From: an uncultured Bacilli bacterium
Lineage (GTDB): Bacteria > Bacillota_I > Bacilli_A > RF39 > UBA660
Length of the DNA stretch: 13,343 nucleotides
Assembly (NCBI GenBank): GCA_934162325.1
Contig: CAKPIH010000034.1
Span: 1 to 13,343 of the forward strand
Reading direction: 5' to 3'
Made by a program: the position numbers and the translations under genes. The notes below the pieces were generated by a model. It was not told the origin of the DNA. It did no database searches and saw only the letters and a program-made list of their open reading frames with translations. Shown piece after piece: positions 6,671-13,343 of this stretch. Position 1 is the stretch's first letter. The number at the start of each line of letters is the position of its first letter.

Positions 6671-6689
6671 AGAGGTGAAGGGTAAGATG
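6671..6689 (+). promoter_or_regulatory. Ribosome binding site fixing the start of the LtaS-like gene
   Basis: AGAGGTGA (6671-6678) lies eight bases before ATG 6687. A GTG in the same frame at 6675 lies inside this site and has no ribosome binding site of its own at proper distance, so ATG 6687 is preferred. Confidence 0.75.
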
Positions 6690-8588
6690 AAGAAAATATT
6701 AAAGATTAATGGAATGAATTATTTGGTGTTAATATTTTTTGAGATGGTATTTGCTCTCATCTCTTTTGATATTTATTCTAAGGGTGAAGTACTTAGTATA
6801 CTTATATATTCTTTATTTGTTTCTTTTGTTATGACTATTTTAATGACTATATGGAGTGAGAAGGTAAATAGAATATTTGGTTATATTATTTATTTTATTT
6901 TTTGTTTTTGGTTTGCTTTAGAGACGATATTTAAGGCTTTCTTACAGACTTTCTTTTCTTTAGATTGCTTTAAGTTATCTGATCAGGCTATGGGGTTTGC
7001 TGGAGAGACTATTAAGGTTATTGTTAGTAATATCCACTATCTGGTGTTGTTCTTTTTACCTTTTATTTTACTTATTGTTTTTAGAAGAAAACTTGATTTT
7101 GATATAAAGGGTAATAAGAAGTATTTATTTGGTTATATTATTCTTATTCCTTTATCTTTCTTATCTTATAGACTATATATTAATAGTACTAAGAATAGTA
7201 GTGATATTTCTTTATATGATTTATATTATAATACAAATAATATTCCTCTTAGTATTCAAAAGATGGGAGTATTATCTAGTACGGGGTTAGATATATATAG
7301 GAATATATTTGGGTTTGATGATAAGGTAATTGAAGTTAATTATGAAGAGAATGATGATACTAGTGAATTATTTGTTTATGATAAGAATATTCTTGATTTG
7401 AATTTAGATAGTGATAAATTAAATAAGGATATTAAGAAATATATTGAAGATAATCCTGGTACTAGTAAGAATAAATATAGTGGGATGTTTGAGAATAAGA
7501 ATCTTATCTTTGTAGTAGCAGAATCTTATAGTGAGATTGGAATAGATGAGAAGAGGACTCCTACTTTATATAAGCTTATTCATAATGGGTTTACTTTTGA
7601 TAATTTTTATGTACCTTATTATTTATCGACAATTGGAGGAGAAGCTCAGTCTCTTACGGGGTTATATCCTAATTATGCTACTTTGACTAAGTGGAAGAGT
7701 GGTGAGAATAGTTTTCCTTATGGACTAGCTACTGTATTTAAAGATAAAGGATATAATACTTATGCTTATCATGCTCATAATGGTTATTTTCAGAATAGAT
7801 ATAAATATCTTAAGTCTTTAGGTTTTGATAATTTTAAGGCATGTAATATGGGACTTGATATTAACTGTAATATGTGGCCTGAGAGTGATATTGAGATGAT
7901 TAATACTAGTATTAATGATTATATTGATAATGATGGGCCTTTTATGACTTATTATATGACGGTATCAGGACATCTTGATTATGATAAAGAGAGTAATAGT
8001 ATTGTTAGTAAGAATTGGGATATGGTTAAAGACTTAGATTATAGTGATAAGGCTAAGGCTTATCTTGCTACACAGATTGAACTTGATAGGGCGATGGAAA
8101 GCTTAATTAAGAAGTTAGATGATAAGGGTATTCTTAAGGATACGGTAATTGTCATGCTAGCGGATCATTATCCTTATGGGTTAGATTTAGATGAGATTAA
8201 TGAATTATCTAGTTATAAGAGAGATGAGTTATTTGAGATTAATCATAATTCTCTTGTGATATATAATAGTGAGATGAAGAATGTTAATATTAGTAAGACT
8301 GGTATGCCTATTGATGTTTTACCTACGATATATAATTTATTTGATATTAGATATGATTCTAGATTATTTGCAGGTTCTGATCTTTTATCTAATAGTGAGG
8401 GTATGGTTATTTTAGATAATTTATCTTGGATTACTGATAGGGGTAGATATAATAGTCTTAATGGTAAATATAGTGGGGATATTGATAGTGATTATATTAG
8501 TAATATTAATAATATTATTCAGAATAAGATTATTTTTAGTAGGAATATGATTACTTATGATGGTTATAGATATATTAAAGAGAAATAG
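6687..8588 (+). CDS. LtaS-family membrane phosphoglycerol transferase (sulfatase fold)
   Basis: The protein has 633 residues from ATG 6687. The first 165 residues hold about five hydrophobic segments (roughly 13-31, 34-56, 63-87, 113-133, 146-162). An asparagine- and aspartate-rich linker follows, then an extracellular alkaline-phosphatase-superfamily domain. Motifs match LtaS and its relatives in order: NLIFVVAESYSE with metal-ligand E279, a nucleophile region STIGGEAQS with T315, YHAHNGYFQNR, MTVSGH, and the metal site ADHYPYG (492-498). Such enzymes transfer glycerol-phosphate from phosphatidylglycerol to a lipid anchor or other envelope glycan. The architecture fits LtaS, but whether it builds lipoteichoic acid or modifies another polymer cannot be told. 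It follows tgt by 26 nt and probably shares its transcript. The stop codon is the loop of the terminator. Confidence 0.85.
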   Translation: MKKILKINGMNYLVLIFFEMVFALISFDIYSKGEVLSILIYSLFVSFVMTILMTIWSEKVNRIFGYIIYFIFCFWFALETIFKAFLQTFFSLDCFKLSDQAMGFAGETIKVIVSNIHYLVLFFLPFILLIVFRRKLDFDIKGNKKYLFGYIILIPLSFLSYRLYINSTKNSSDISLYDLYYNTNNIPLSIQKMGVLSSTGLDIYRNIFGFDDKVIEVNYEENDDTSELFVYDKNILDLNLDSDKLNKDIKKYIEDNPGTSKNKYSGMFENKNLIFVVAESYSEIGIDEKRTPTLYKLIHNGFTFDNFYVPYYLSTIGGEAQSLTGLYPNYATLTKWKSGENSFPYGLATVFKDKGYNTYAYHAHNGYFQNRYKYLKSLGFDNFKACNMGLDINCNMWPESDIEMINTSINDYIDNDGPFMTYYMTVSGHLDYDKESNSIVSKNWDMVKDLDYSDKAKAYLATQIELDRAMESLIKKLDDKGILKDTVIVMLADHYPYGLDLDEINELSSYKRDELFEINHNSLVIYNSEMKNVNISKTGMPIDVLPTIYNLFDIRYDSRLFAGSDLLSNSEGMVILDNLSWITDRGRYNSLNGKYSGDIDSDYISNINNIIQNKIIFSRNMITYDGYRYIKEK

Positions 8589-8600
8589 TTTCTCTTTTTC
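8577..8600 (+). terminator. Terminator with the stop codon as its loop
   Basis: AAAGAGAAA (8577-8585) pairs perfectly with TTTCTCTTT (8589-8597), and the three loop bases are the TAG stop of the LtaS-like gene. A T-rich stretch follows. The stem is AT-rich and may terminate only partially. Confidence 0.7.
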
Positions 8601-8603
8601 TTT

Positions 8604-8702
8604 CACTCTAATTCTTAGTATTAGAGTGTTGTTGTTAGCCTAAAGGTAGTCTAACAACAAGATATCAACCATATTTATTATATTTGGGGTTAATACTTTT
8701 TT
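8604..8702 (+). other. Three tandem hairpins ending in a T-run
   Basis: Hairpin A: CACTCTAAT (8604-8612), seven-base loop, ATTAGAGTG (8620-8628), perfect 9 bp. Hairpin B starts on the next base: TTGTTGTTAG (8629-8638) pairs perfectly with CTAACAACAA (8651-8660), with CTA/TAG able to close the AAGG apex. Hairpin C: TAT-AACC (from about 8663) against GGTT-ATA (to 8695), around an AT-rich inner stem, followed by six Ts (8697-8702). Only C has a T-tract. The block could be stacked terminators, a 3' processing or stability structure, or a small RNA made by read-through from the upstream gene. No promoter of its own is visible. Confidence 0.5.
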
Positions 8703-8878
8703 GATAAAGAGATGGTATAATTATCTTTTTAAAATATATCTTAATAATGATAAAATAAAAAAAATAATCTTAAAATAGTAATTATTATTTAAATATTTGT
8801 GAAAAAATCACAAAAATAGTAAAAATAAGTGTACTTTTTGATATTTTTGGTATATAATATCTATAGGAGGAGAGAGGA
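8703..8878 (+). promoter_or_regulatory. AT-rich regulatory segment before the defence cassette
   Basis: An extended -10 (TGG then TATAAT, 8713-8721) lacks a good -35 and would give a leader of about 150 nt. TTTGTGA (8796-8802) and TCACAAA (8808-8814) form a perfect 7-bp inverted repeat around five As, reading as either a dyad operator or a hairpin. A second promoter candidate is TATAAT at 8853-8858 (or TGG plus TATATA at 8848-8856), with TGTACT at 17 nt upstream; it would start close to the AGGAGG site (8865-8870). No ORF is supported here. Confidence 0.45.
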
Positions 8879-10147
8879 ATGCTTATAGAATTTAGTGTTA
8901 AGAATTTTTTATCTTTTAAAAATAAAGTAACATTATCTATGGAAAAAGGTATTGGTGATGAAAACTTAGATAATGTAGTATTTATAAATAATTTAGAGTT
9001 ACTTAAGACTTCTACTATATATGGGGCAAATGCTTCAGGTAAATCAAATATATTGAAAGCTATTACTTGTGCTATATTAATGGTAAGAAACTCAAGTTTA
9101 ATACCAGTAGGAGGAAAGTGGAATTTTATAAAACCATTTTTATTTGATGAGATAAGTAAAGAAGAGCCAAGTGAATTTGAATTTATATTTATTATGAATA
9201 ATGTTAAATATAGATATTTCTTTAGTACTGATGAAAATAAAGTATATGATGAAATATTAGATGCTTATTATACTCAGAAACCTACAAATATTTTTACAAG
9301 AACTAAAACTAATAATTATGAATTTAGTGATGATAAGAATAAATTAGAAGCATTAGCGACGAATAATACCGAAAATAAGTTATTTTTAGCTACTGCTACT
9401 ACATGGAATTATGATAAGACAAAAGATGCTTATTTATGGTTTGCTAATGTTATAGATACTTATGATTCTTTTAATAATATTATGGATAGAGATTTAATTG
9501 ATTATAGCAAAGATGAAGAAAATTTAAAAGAGTTTGCTTTAAAATTATTAAGAGAAGCTGATATATTAATAAAAGATATAAATGTTGATTATGAAGAAAA
9601 AGAAATGGATAATACTATGATGGATATGCTTGTTCCATCACTTAGAAGAAATGGTGAAAAATTTAAAATTAAAAATGTTAATATAGAACTTGAACATGAA
9701 GTTATAGATGATAATAATAATATGCATACTTATAAATTGAATTTTACTGAAGAATCATCTGGTACTAGAGTTTTATTTGCTTTTGCACCATTTTTGAAAA
9801 GAGCATTTGAATCTACTAAAGTTATTATAGTAGATGAATTAGAAAGAAGTATGCATCCGGCGTTGGTAGAATTTATAGTTAAGTTATTTAATAATAAAGA
9901 AATTAATAAGGCTAATAGTCAGCTGATATTTACTACTCATGCTACTAATTTATTAAACTTAGAGTTATTAAGAAGAGACCAGATATGGTTTACAGAAAAA
10001 AATCCAGACAATGGAGTTTCAGATTTATATCCACTTGATTCGTTCTCAGTTAGAAAAGATGAAAATATTCAAAAAGGTTATATAAATGGTAGATATGGAG
10101 CTATTCCATTTATAAGAGATATTGATTTATGGCTAGAAGACAATTAA
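8879..10147 (+). CDS. AAA15-family ATPase, AbiLi/RloA-like defence protein
   Basis: The protein has 422 residues and is an SMC/ABC-type ATPase of the AAA15 kind. The amino end MLIEFSVKNFLSFKN is typical of the family. Walker A is GANASGKS (49-56), the signature ESSGTR (292-297), Walker B VIIVDELE (315-322) followed by SMHP, and the switch histidine is H354 in TTHAT. The C-terminal YINGRYGAIPFI (401-412) is the family's characteristic ending. With its overlapping RloB-like partner it matches AbiL-type abortive-infection pairs, where the ATPase is thought to sense infection and control the partner; that role is inferred. It reads from ATG after AGGAGG. Ile codons in its first third are mostly ATA (10 of 14 counted), against 2 of 13 at the start of priA and about 2 of 10 early in tgt, which suggests transfer. 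All ATPase motifs are intact. Confidence 0.85.
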   Translation: MLIEFSVKNFLSFKNKVTLSMEKGIGDENLDNVVFINNLELLKTSTIYGANASGKSNILKAITCAILMVRNSSLIPVGGKWNFIKPFLFDEISKEEPSEFEFIFIMNNVKYRYFFSTDENKVYDEILDAYYTQKPTNIFTRTKTNNYEFSDDKNKLEALATNNTENKLFLATATTWNYDKTKDAYLWFANVIDTYDSFNNIMDRDLIDYSKDEENLKEFALKLLREADILIKDINVDYEEKEMDNTMMDMLVPSLRRNGEKFKIKNVNIELEHEVIDDNNNMHTYKLNFTEESSGTRVLFAFAPFLKRAFESTKVIIVDELERSMHPALVEFIVKLFNNKEINKANSQLIFTTHATNLLNLELLRRDQIWFTEKNPDNGVSDLYPLDSFSVRKDENIQKGYINGRYGAIPFIRDIDLWLEDN

Positions 10148-10740
10148 GACAAAATAAGAAAAAACCTTTAATTGTTATCTGCTCGGAAGGTGGAAAAAAG
10201 TCTTCTGAATATTATTATTTTAGAAATCATACTAATAGAAATTTAAGAATTCAGTTTTCTACTGGTAATAGTACTGATCCTGAAGGTATGTTAGAAGATT
10301 TATTAAAATATATACATAATGAGGATATTGTTTCAGAAGATAACTATAGAATTTTTCTAGTATTAGATACTGATTTAGATAAGAAACGAATAAGTGAAAT
10401 AAAAAAGATAGAACAAAAATGTATTGATAATAATATAGAAATAATTACTTCTGCTCCTACTTTTGAAATCTGGTATGTAATGCATTATCGTAGTAATAGA
10501 TTAATGTTTCAGACAAGTAAAGAAGTAAAAAAAGAATTACAAAGTTTAAATGGTACATATACTGAGAGTATGGATATGTATAAAGTAATTAAAGAAAAGA
10601 CTATTAATGCTAGAGAGACTGCTGAAGGTATTGATGAGCAAATTATTAAGAATAATGAAGATTTATTATCTTCTAATCCTCATACTGGTATATATAAAAT
10701 ATTAGATGTTATCGATGAATTTAATAATTTAAATAATTAA
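10129..10740 (+). CDS. RloB/AbiLii-like Toprim-type effector protein
   Basis: The protein has 203 residues and starts 19 nt before the end of the ATPase gene in another frame, so translation is probably coupled. The basic start MARRQLRQNKKK fits RloB proteins. Toprim-like elements are: strand plus glutamate IVICSEG with E20 and a following EYYYF (in relatives CEGxxTExxYF), acidic LVLDTDLD (D80, D82, D84), the family block SAPTFEIWYVMHY (108-120; relatives SNPxFExWxxLHF) and NPHTGIYKILD (183-193). Proteins of this type pair with AAA15 ATPases in AbiL-like, and more loosely PARIS-like, defence systems. They are proposed to act as nucleases or tRNA-targeting effectors; the activity here is inferred. 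The gene is AT-rich in codon choice (8 of 22 Ile codons are ATA) and ends just before a strong terminator. Confidence 0.82.
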   Translation: MARRQLRQNKKKPLIVICSEGGKKSSEYYYFRNHTNRNLRIQFSTGNSTDPEGMLEDLLKYIHNEDIVSEDNYRIFLVLDTDLDKKRISEIKKIEQKCIDNNIEIITSAPTFEIWYVMHYRSNRLMFQTSKEVKKELQSLNGTYTESMDMYKVIKEKTINARETAEGIDEQIIKNNEDLLSSNPHTGIYKILDVIDEFNNLNN

Positions 10741-10745
10741 AATGA

Positions 10746-10790
10746 AACATTATTATAATCTTTTAATATGGTTATAGTGATGTTTTTTTT
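10746..10790 (+). terminator. Strong terminator closing the defence cassette
   Basis: AACATTATTATAA (10746-10758) and TTATAGTGATGTT (10772-10784) form 13 continuous pairs, two of them G-U, followed by eight Ts (10783-10790). This isolates the cassette from priA. Confidence 0.9.
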
Positions 10791-10802
10791 GATAAAAAGA
10801 TA

Positions 10803-10831
10803 TGTACTTTAGAGATAGTTTTTAGTATAAT
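10803..10831 (+). promoter_or_regulatory. Candidate promoter of priA
   Basis: A perfect TATAAT (10826-10831) with a poor -35, TGTACT (10803-10808), at 17 nt. The same TGTACT-17-TATAAT layout occurs before the ATPase gene at 8830-8858. The start would be near 10838, just before the AGGTGA ribosome binding site. Confidence 0.55.
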
Positions 10832-10851
10832 AGTTATTAGGTGATATTAGT

Positions 10852-13026
10852 ATGTATGTAGAAGTATTAACACAAATTAGTGCTAAAGCAGTAGATCAGT
10901 ATTATGTATATTCGGTACCAGAAGTATTTAGAGATAATATTAAGATTGGTATTAGAGTTAGAATACCTTTTGGTAAGATGGAATTAGAAGGGTTTGTTAT
11001 GAATATTCTTAATGATACTGATTATGATAAGAGTAAGATTAAAGATATTAGTGATGTAGTAGATGATAGGCCAGTACTTAATAAAGAGATGTTACTACTT
11101 GGTAAATATATGAGTAAGCATTTATTATGTTCACTTGTTAGTGCTTATCAAGTAATGCTTCCTAAGGCTTTAAAAGCTAAAGTTAATACTAATATTAAGA
11201 TTAAATATAATAAATATTTAAGAAGAACTAAGAGTATTGAAGAAATAGATAAATATATTAGTAGTTGCAAGTATGAAGGACAAGTTAATTTACTTTGTAA
11301 GTTAAAAGAGGGAGATGTTCTTATTACTAAGATGTCTAGTACTATTAATACTATTATTAAAAATGGACTTGGAGAAATATATTTAGAAGAAGATAAAAGA
11401 TATGCTTATACAGGGATAAGCAATTATAAAAGGGTAGTATTAAATGAAGAACAAGAAAAGGCTAAAGATATAGTAGTTAATTCTTTTGGAGAAGCTAATA
11501 CTTATTTATTATATGGGGTTACTGGTTCTGGTAAAACAGAAGTATATATGAGTATTATTGAAGAGGCTTTAAAACTAGATAAAGAAGCAATTATGTTAGT
11601 ACCAGAAATTAGTTTAACTCCTCAAGTAGTAGGAAAGTTTATATCGAGATTTGGTGATGTAGTAGCAGTATTACATTCTAAATTATCTGATACTGAGAGA
11701 TATGATGAATATAGAAAGATAACTACTGGAGAAGCTAAGATTGTTATTGGTACGAGAAGTGCTATCTTTGTTCCTTTTAATAATATTGGAGTTATTATAA
11801 TAGATGAAGAACATACTAGTAGTTATAAACAAGAGAATCATCCTAGATATAATGCTAAAGATATTGCTATTCTTAGAAGTAAATATCATAAATGTCCAGT
11901 AGTTATGGGAAGTGCTACTCCTAGTTTGGAATCTTTTGCTAGAGCAGGCAATAAAGTATATAAATTATTAGTATTATCTAAAAGACCTAGTAGTAGTACA
12001 ATGCCTAATGTTGAAATTATCGATATGAAAGAAGAAGTTAAGAAGGGTAATTTTATTTTATCTGATTCTTTGAAGTGTAAGATTAAAGAAAAACTAGATA
12101 GAAAGGAACAAAGTATTATTCTACTTAATAGAAGAGGATACTCTAGTGTTATTAGTTGCAGGGAATGTGGTTATACTGAGAAGTGTCCTAAGTGTGATGT
12201 TACTTATACTTATCATAAGACAAGTAATAATTTAAAATGTCATTACTGTGGTAATTCTAAAGTACCTAGTAAGGTATGTCCTAAATGTGGAGGTAAGTTA
12301 AGAGATTTTGGACTTGGTACTGAGAAATTAGAAGAAGAATTAAATAAATTATTTAAAGCTAGAATAGTTAGAATGGATGTTGATACTACTAGTAAAAAAG
12401 GAGAACATCAGAAGATTATTGATGACTTTGGTGAGCATAAATATGATATTTTAATTGGTACCCAGATGATTGCTAAGGGACTTGATTTTCCTCTTGTTAC
12501 TTTAGTAGGTGTAGTATCAGTAGATTCTTCACTTATGGCTCCGGATTTTAGAGCTAGTGAAAATACTTTTCAGTTACTTTCGCAAGTAGCAGGAAGAGCG
12601 GGCAGAAGTACTTCAAAGGGAGAAGTTATTATTCAAACTTATAATCCTGATCATTATAGTATTATGTTAGCTAAAAATCATGATTATTTAAAATTTTATA
12701 AGGAAGAAATGAGTATTAGAAAGATGCTTAAATATCCTCCATATTATTATTTAGCATTAGTTAGTATATCTTCAAGAGATTATGAAGGAGGATTTAAAGA
12801 AGCTAATAAGATAGGTAATTATTTAAGAAGTAAACTTGGTAATTCAATTATACTTGGTCCTACTACTAGTAGTGCATTTAAGATAAATAATATTTATCAT
12901 TATCAGATTATTATTAAATATCAAAAAGAAGATAATTTAATTAGTACTTTAAATTTTATTATTGATATGTATAAAAATAATAATAAGATAGATGTAGAAG
13001 TAGATTTTAATCCAATTAGAATTTAA
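10852..13026 (+). CDS. priA: Primosomal protein N' (replication restart helicase PriA)
   Basis: PriA recognises stalled or repaired forks and reloads the replicative helicase. The 724-residue protein is complete. It has an N-terminal 3'-end-binding domain (about 1-105), superfamily-2 helicase motifs GVTGSGKT (222-229), DEEH (318-321), GSATPS (353-358) and QVAGRAGR (578-585), plus the zinc-binding insertion with eight cysteines (C436, C439, C445, C448, C463, C466, C476, C479). The start follows AGGTGA at normal spacing. It is a single-gene unit with its own promoter, between the defence cassette terminator and the pilin-like gene. Nothing is missing or unusual in its motifs. Ile codons are mainly ATT, unlike the preceding cassette. 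Confidence 0.97.
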   Translation: MYVEVLTQISAKAVDQYYVYSVPEVFRDNIKIGIRVRIPFGKMELEGFVMNILNDTDYDKSKIKDISDVVDDRPVLNKEMLLLGKYMSKHLLCSLVSAYQVMLPKALKAKVNTNIKIKYNKYLRRTKSIEEIDKYISSCKYEGQVNLLCKLKEGDVLITKMSSTINTIIKNGLGEIYLEEDKRYAYTGISNYKRVVLNEEQEKAKDIVVNSFGEANTYLLYGVTGSGKTEVYMSIIEEALKLDKEAIMLVPEISLTPQVVGKFISRFGDVVAVLHSKLSDTERYDEYRKITTGEAKIVIGTRSAIFVPFNNIGVIIIDEEHTSSYKQENHPRYNAKDIAILRSKYHKCPVVMGSATPSLESFARAGNKVYKLLVLSKRPSSSTMPNVEIIDMKEEVKKGNFILSDSLKCKIKEKLDRKEQSIILLNRRGYSSVISCRECGYTEKCPKCDVTYTYHKTSNNLKCHYCGNSKVPSKVCPKCGGKLRDFGLGTEKLEEELNKLFKARIVRMDVDTTSKKGEHQKIIDDFGEHKYDILIGTQMIAKGLDFPLVTLVGVVSVDSSLMAPDFRASENTFQLLSQVAGRAGRSTSKGEVIIQTYNPDHYSIMLAKNHDYLKFYKEEMSIRKMLKYPPYYYLALVSISSRDYEGGFKEANKIGNYLRSKLGNSIILGPTTSSAFKINNIYHYQIIIKYQKEDNLISTLNFIIDMYKNNNKIDVEVDFNPIRI

Positions 13027-13029
13027 GTC

Positions 13030-13058
13030 TTGCTACTTCTTTTTATTTATTGTATAAT
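13030..13058 (+). promoter_or_regulatory. Promoter of the pilin-like gene
   Basis: TTGCTA (13030-13035), a 17-nt spacer and TATAAT (13053-13058). The expected start is near 13065, just ahead of the AGGTGAT ribosome binding site (13070-13076). No clear terminator separates it from priA. Confidence 0.65.
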
Positions 13059-13081
13059 TAAGTTAATGGTAGGTGATAGAT

Positions 13082-13343
13082 ATGAAATTAAATAGAAAAG
13101 GATATACGTTAATAGAACTACTGGCAGTAATACTTATAATAGGATTAATTTTAGGTTTTTCTACTTATGGTATTATTGATGCTTTTAATAATTCTAAAAA
13201 TAAGTCACTTACTATAAGTATAAATAGTATTAAAGAAGCAGCAGAACAATATGCTACTGAAAAAAATGATGATAGTAGTTACTGGTTAGATATTACTGAT
13301 AAAGATATTATTGATAAGGATATTACTTATAAAGAAAATAAAT
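13082..13343 (+). CDS. Type IV pilin-like protein, 3' end cut by window
   Basis: ATG at 13082 follows AGGTGAT. The first 87 residues are visible and the frame is still open at the end of the window. The amino end is a class III prepilin signal: basic MKLNRKG, cleavage expected after G7, then YTLIELLAV with the conserved glutamate at mature position 5 and a hydrophobic helix to about residue 30. The remainder (EAAEQYATEKNDD and onwards) looks like a small pilin or pseudopilin head. Such proteins need a prepilin peptidase and an assembly ATPase, which are not in view. It could be a ComGC-type competence pseudopilin, a type IV pilin or a type II secretion pseudopilin. Confidence 0.8.
   Translation, partial: MKLNRKGYTLIELLAVILIIGLILGFSTYGIIDAFNNSKNKSLTISINSIKEAAEQYATEKNDDSSYWLDITDKDIIDKDITYKENK

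Noticed and set aside
6675..6686. GTG start for the LtaS-like gene
   Set aside because: The GTG falls inside the ribosome binding site that serves ATG 6687.

Overview
The window is an AT-rich stretch from what looks like a low-GC Gram-positive bacterium (Bacillota). The reasons are the gene order rpsL-rpsG-fusA-tuf, near-exclusive AGA for arginine, strong purine-rich ribosome binding sites, U-tract terminators, a lipoteichoic-acid-synthase-type membrane enzyme and a BclA-like collagen-repeat protein. The standard code is used: tryptophan is TGG and all ten complete genes end in TAA or TAG. A gut-type, Erysipelotrichia- or RF39-like member of the Bacilli is my inference only.

Layout. Bases 1-4543 hold the str operon (S12, S7, EF-G, EF-Tu), with a promoter and folded leader before rpsL, an extra internal promoter before tuf and a terminator after it. 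Bases 4544-4912 are gene-free but dense with signals. They hold a consensus promoter driving a roughly 90-nt folded RNA that ends in its own U-tract, then a pair of hairpins, then the collagen-like gene (4913-5470). Next come tgt (queuosine tRNA modification, own promoter) and, closely spaced behind it, an LtaS-like sulfatase-fold membrane protein (6687-8588). Its stop codon is the loop of its own terminator. Bases 8589-8878 are a very AT-rich gene-free segment with three more tandem hairpins and an inverted repeat. They lead into a two-gene phage-defence-type cassette: an AAA15-family ATPase overlapping an RloB/AbiLii-like protein (8879-10740), closed by a strong terminator. priA (10852-13026) follows under its own promoter, and the window ends inside a type IV pilin-like gene.

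How the parts relate. The first block, tgt and priA are housekeeping (translation, tRNA modification, replication restart). The collagen-like protein, the LtaS-like enzyme and the pilin-like protein are surface functions. The ATPase/RloB pair is an accessory insertion between housekeeping transcription units: it has its own promoter and terminator, and its Ile codons are ATA-rich, unlike its neighbours.

The most unusual signals are in the non-coding DNA. A 35-nt hairpin element occurs twice (1-35 and 4809-4843), and its four differences are exactly two compensatory base-pair swaps. A free-standing structured RNA lies at about 4657-4748. S12 carries Ile instead of the highly conserved Pro in the KDLPGVRYH loop, a classical streptomycin-phenotype position.
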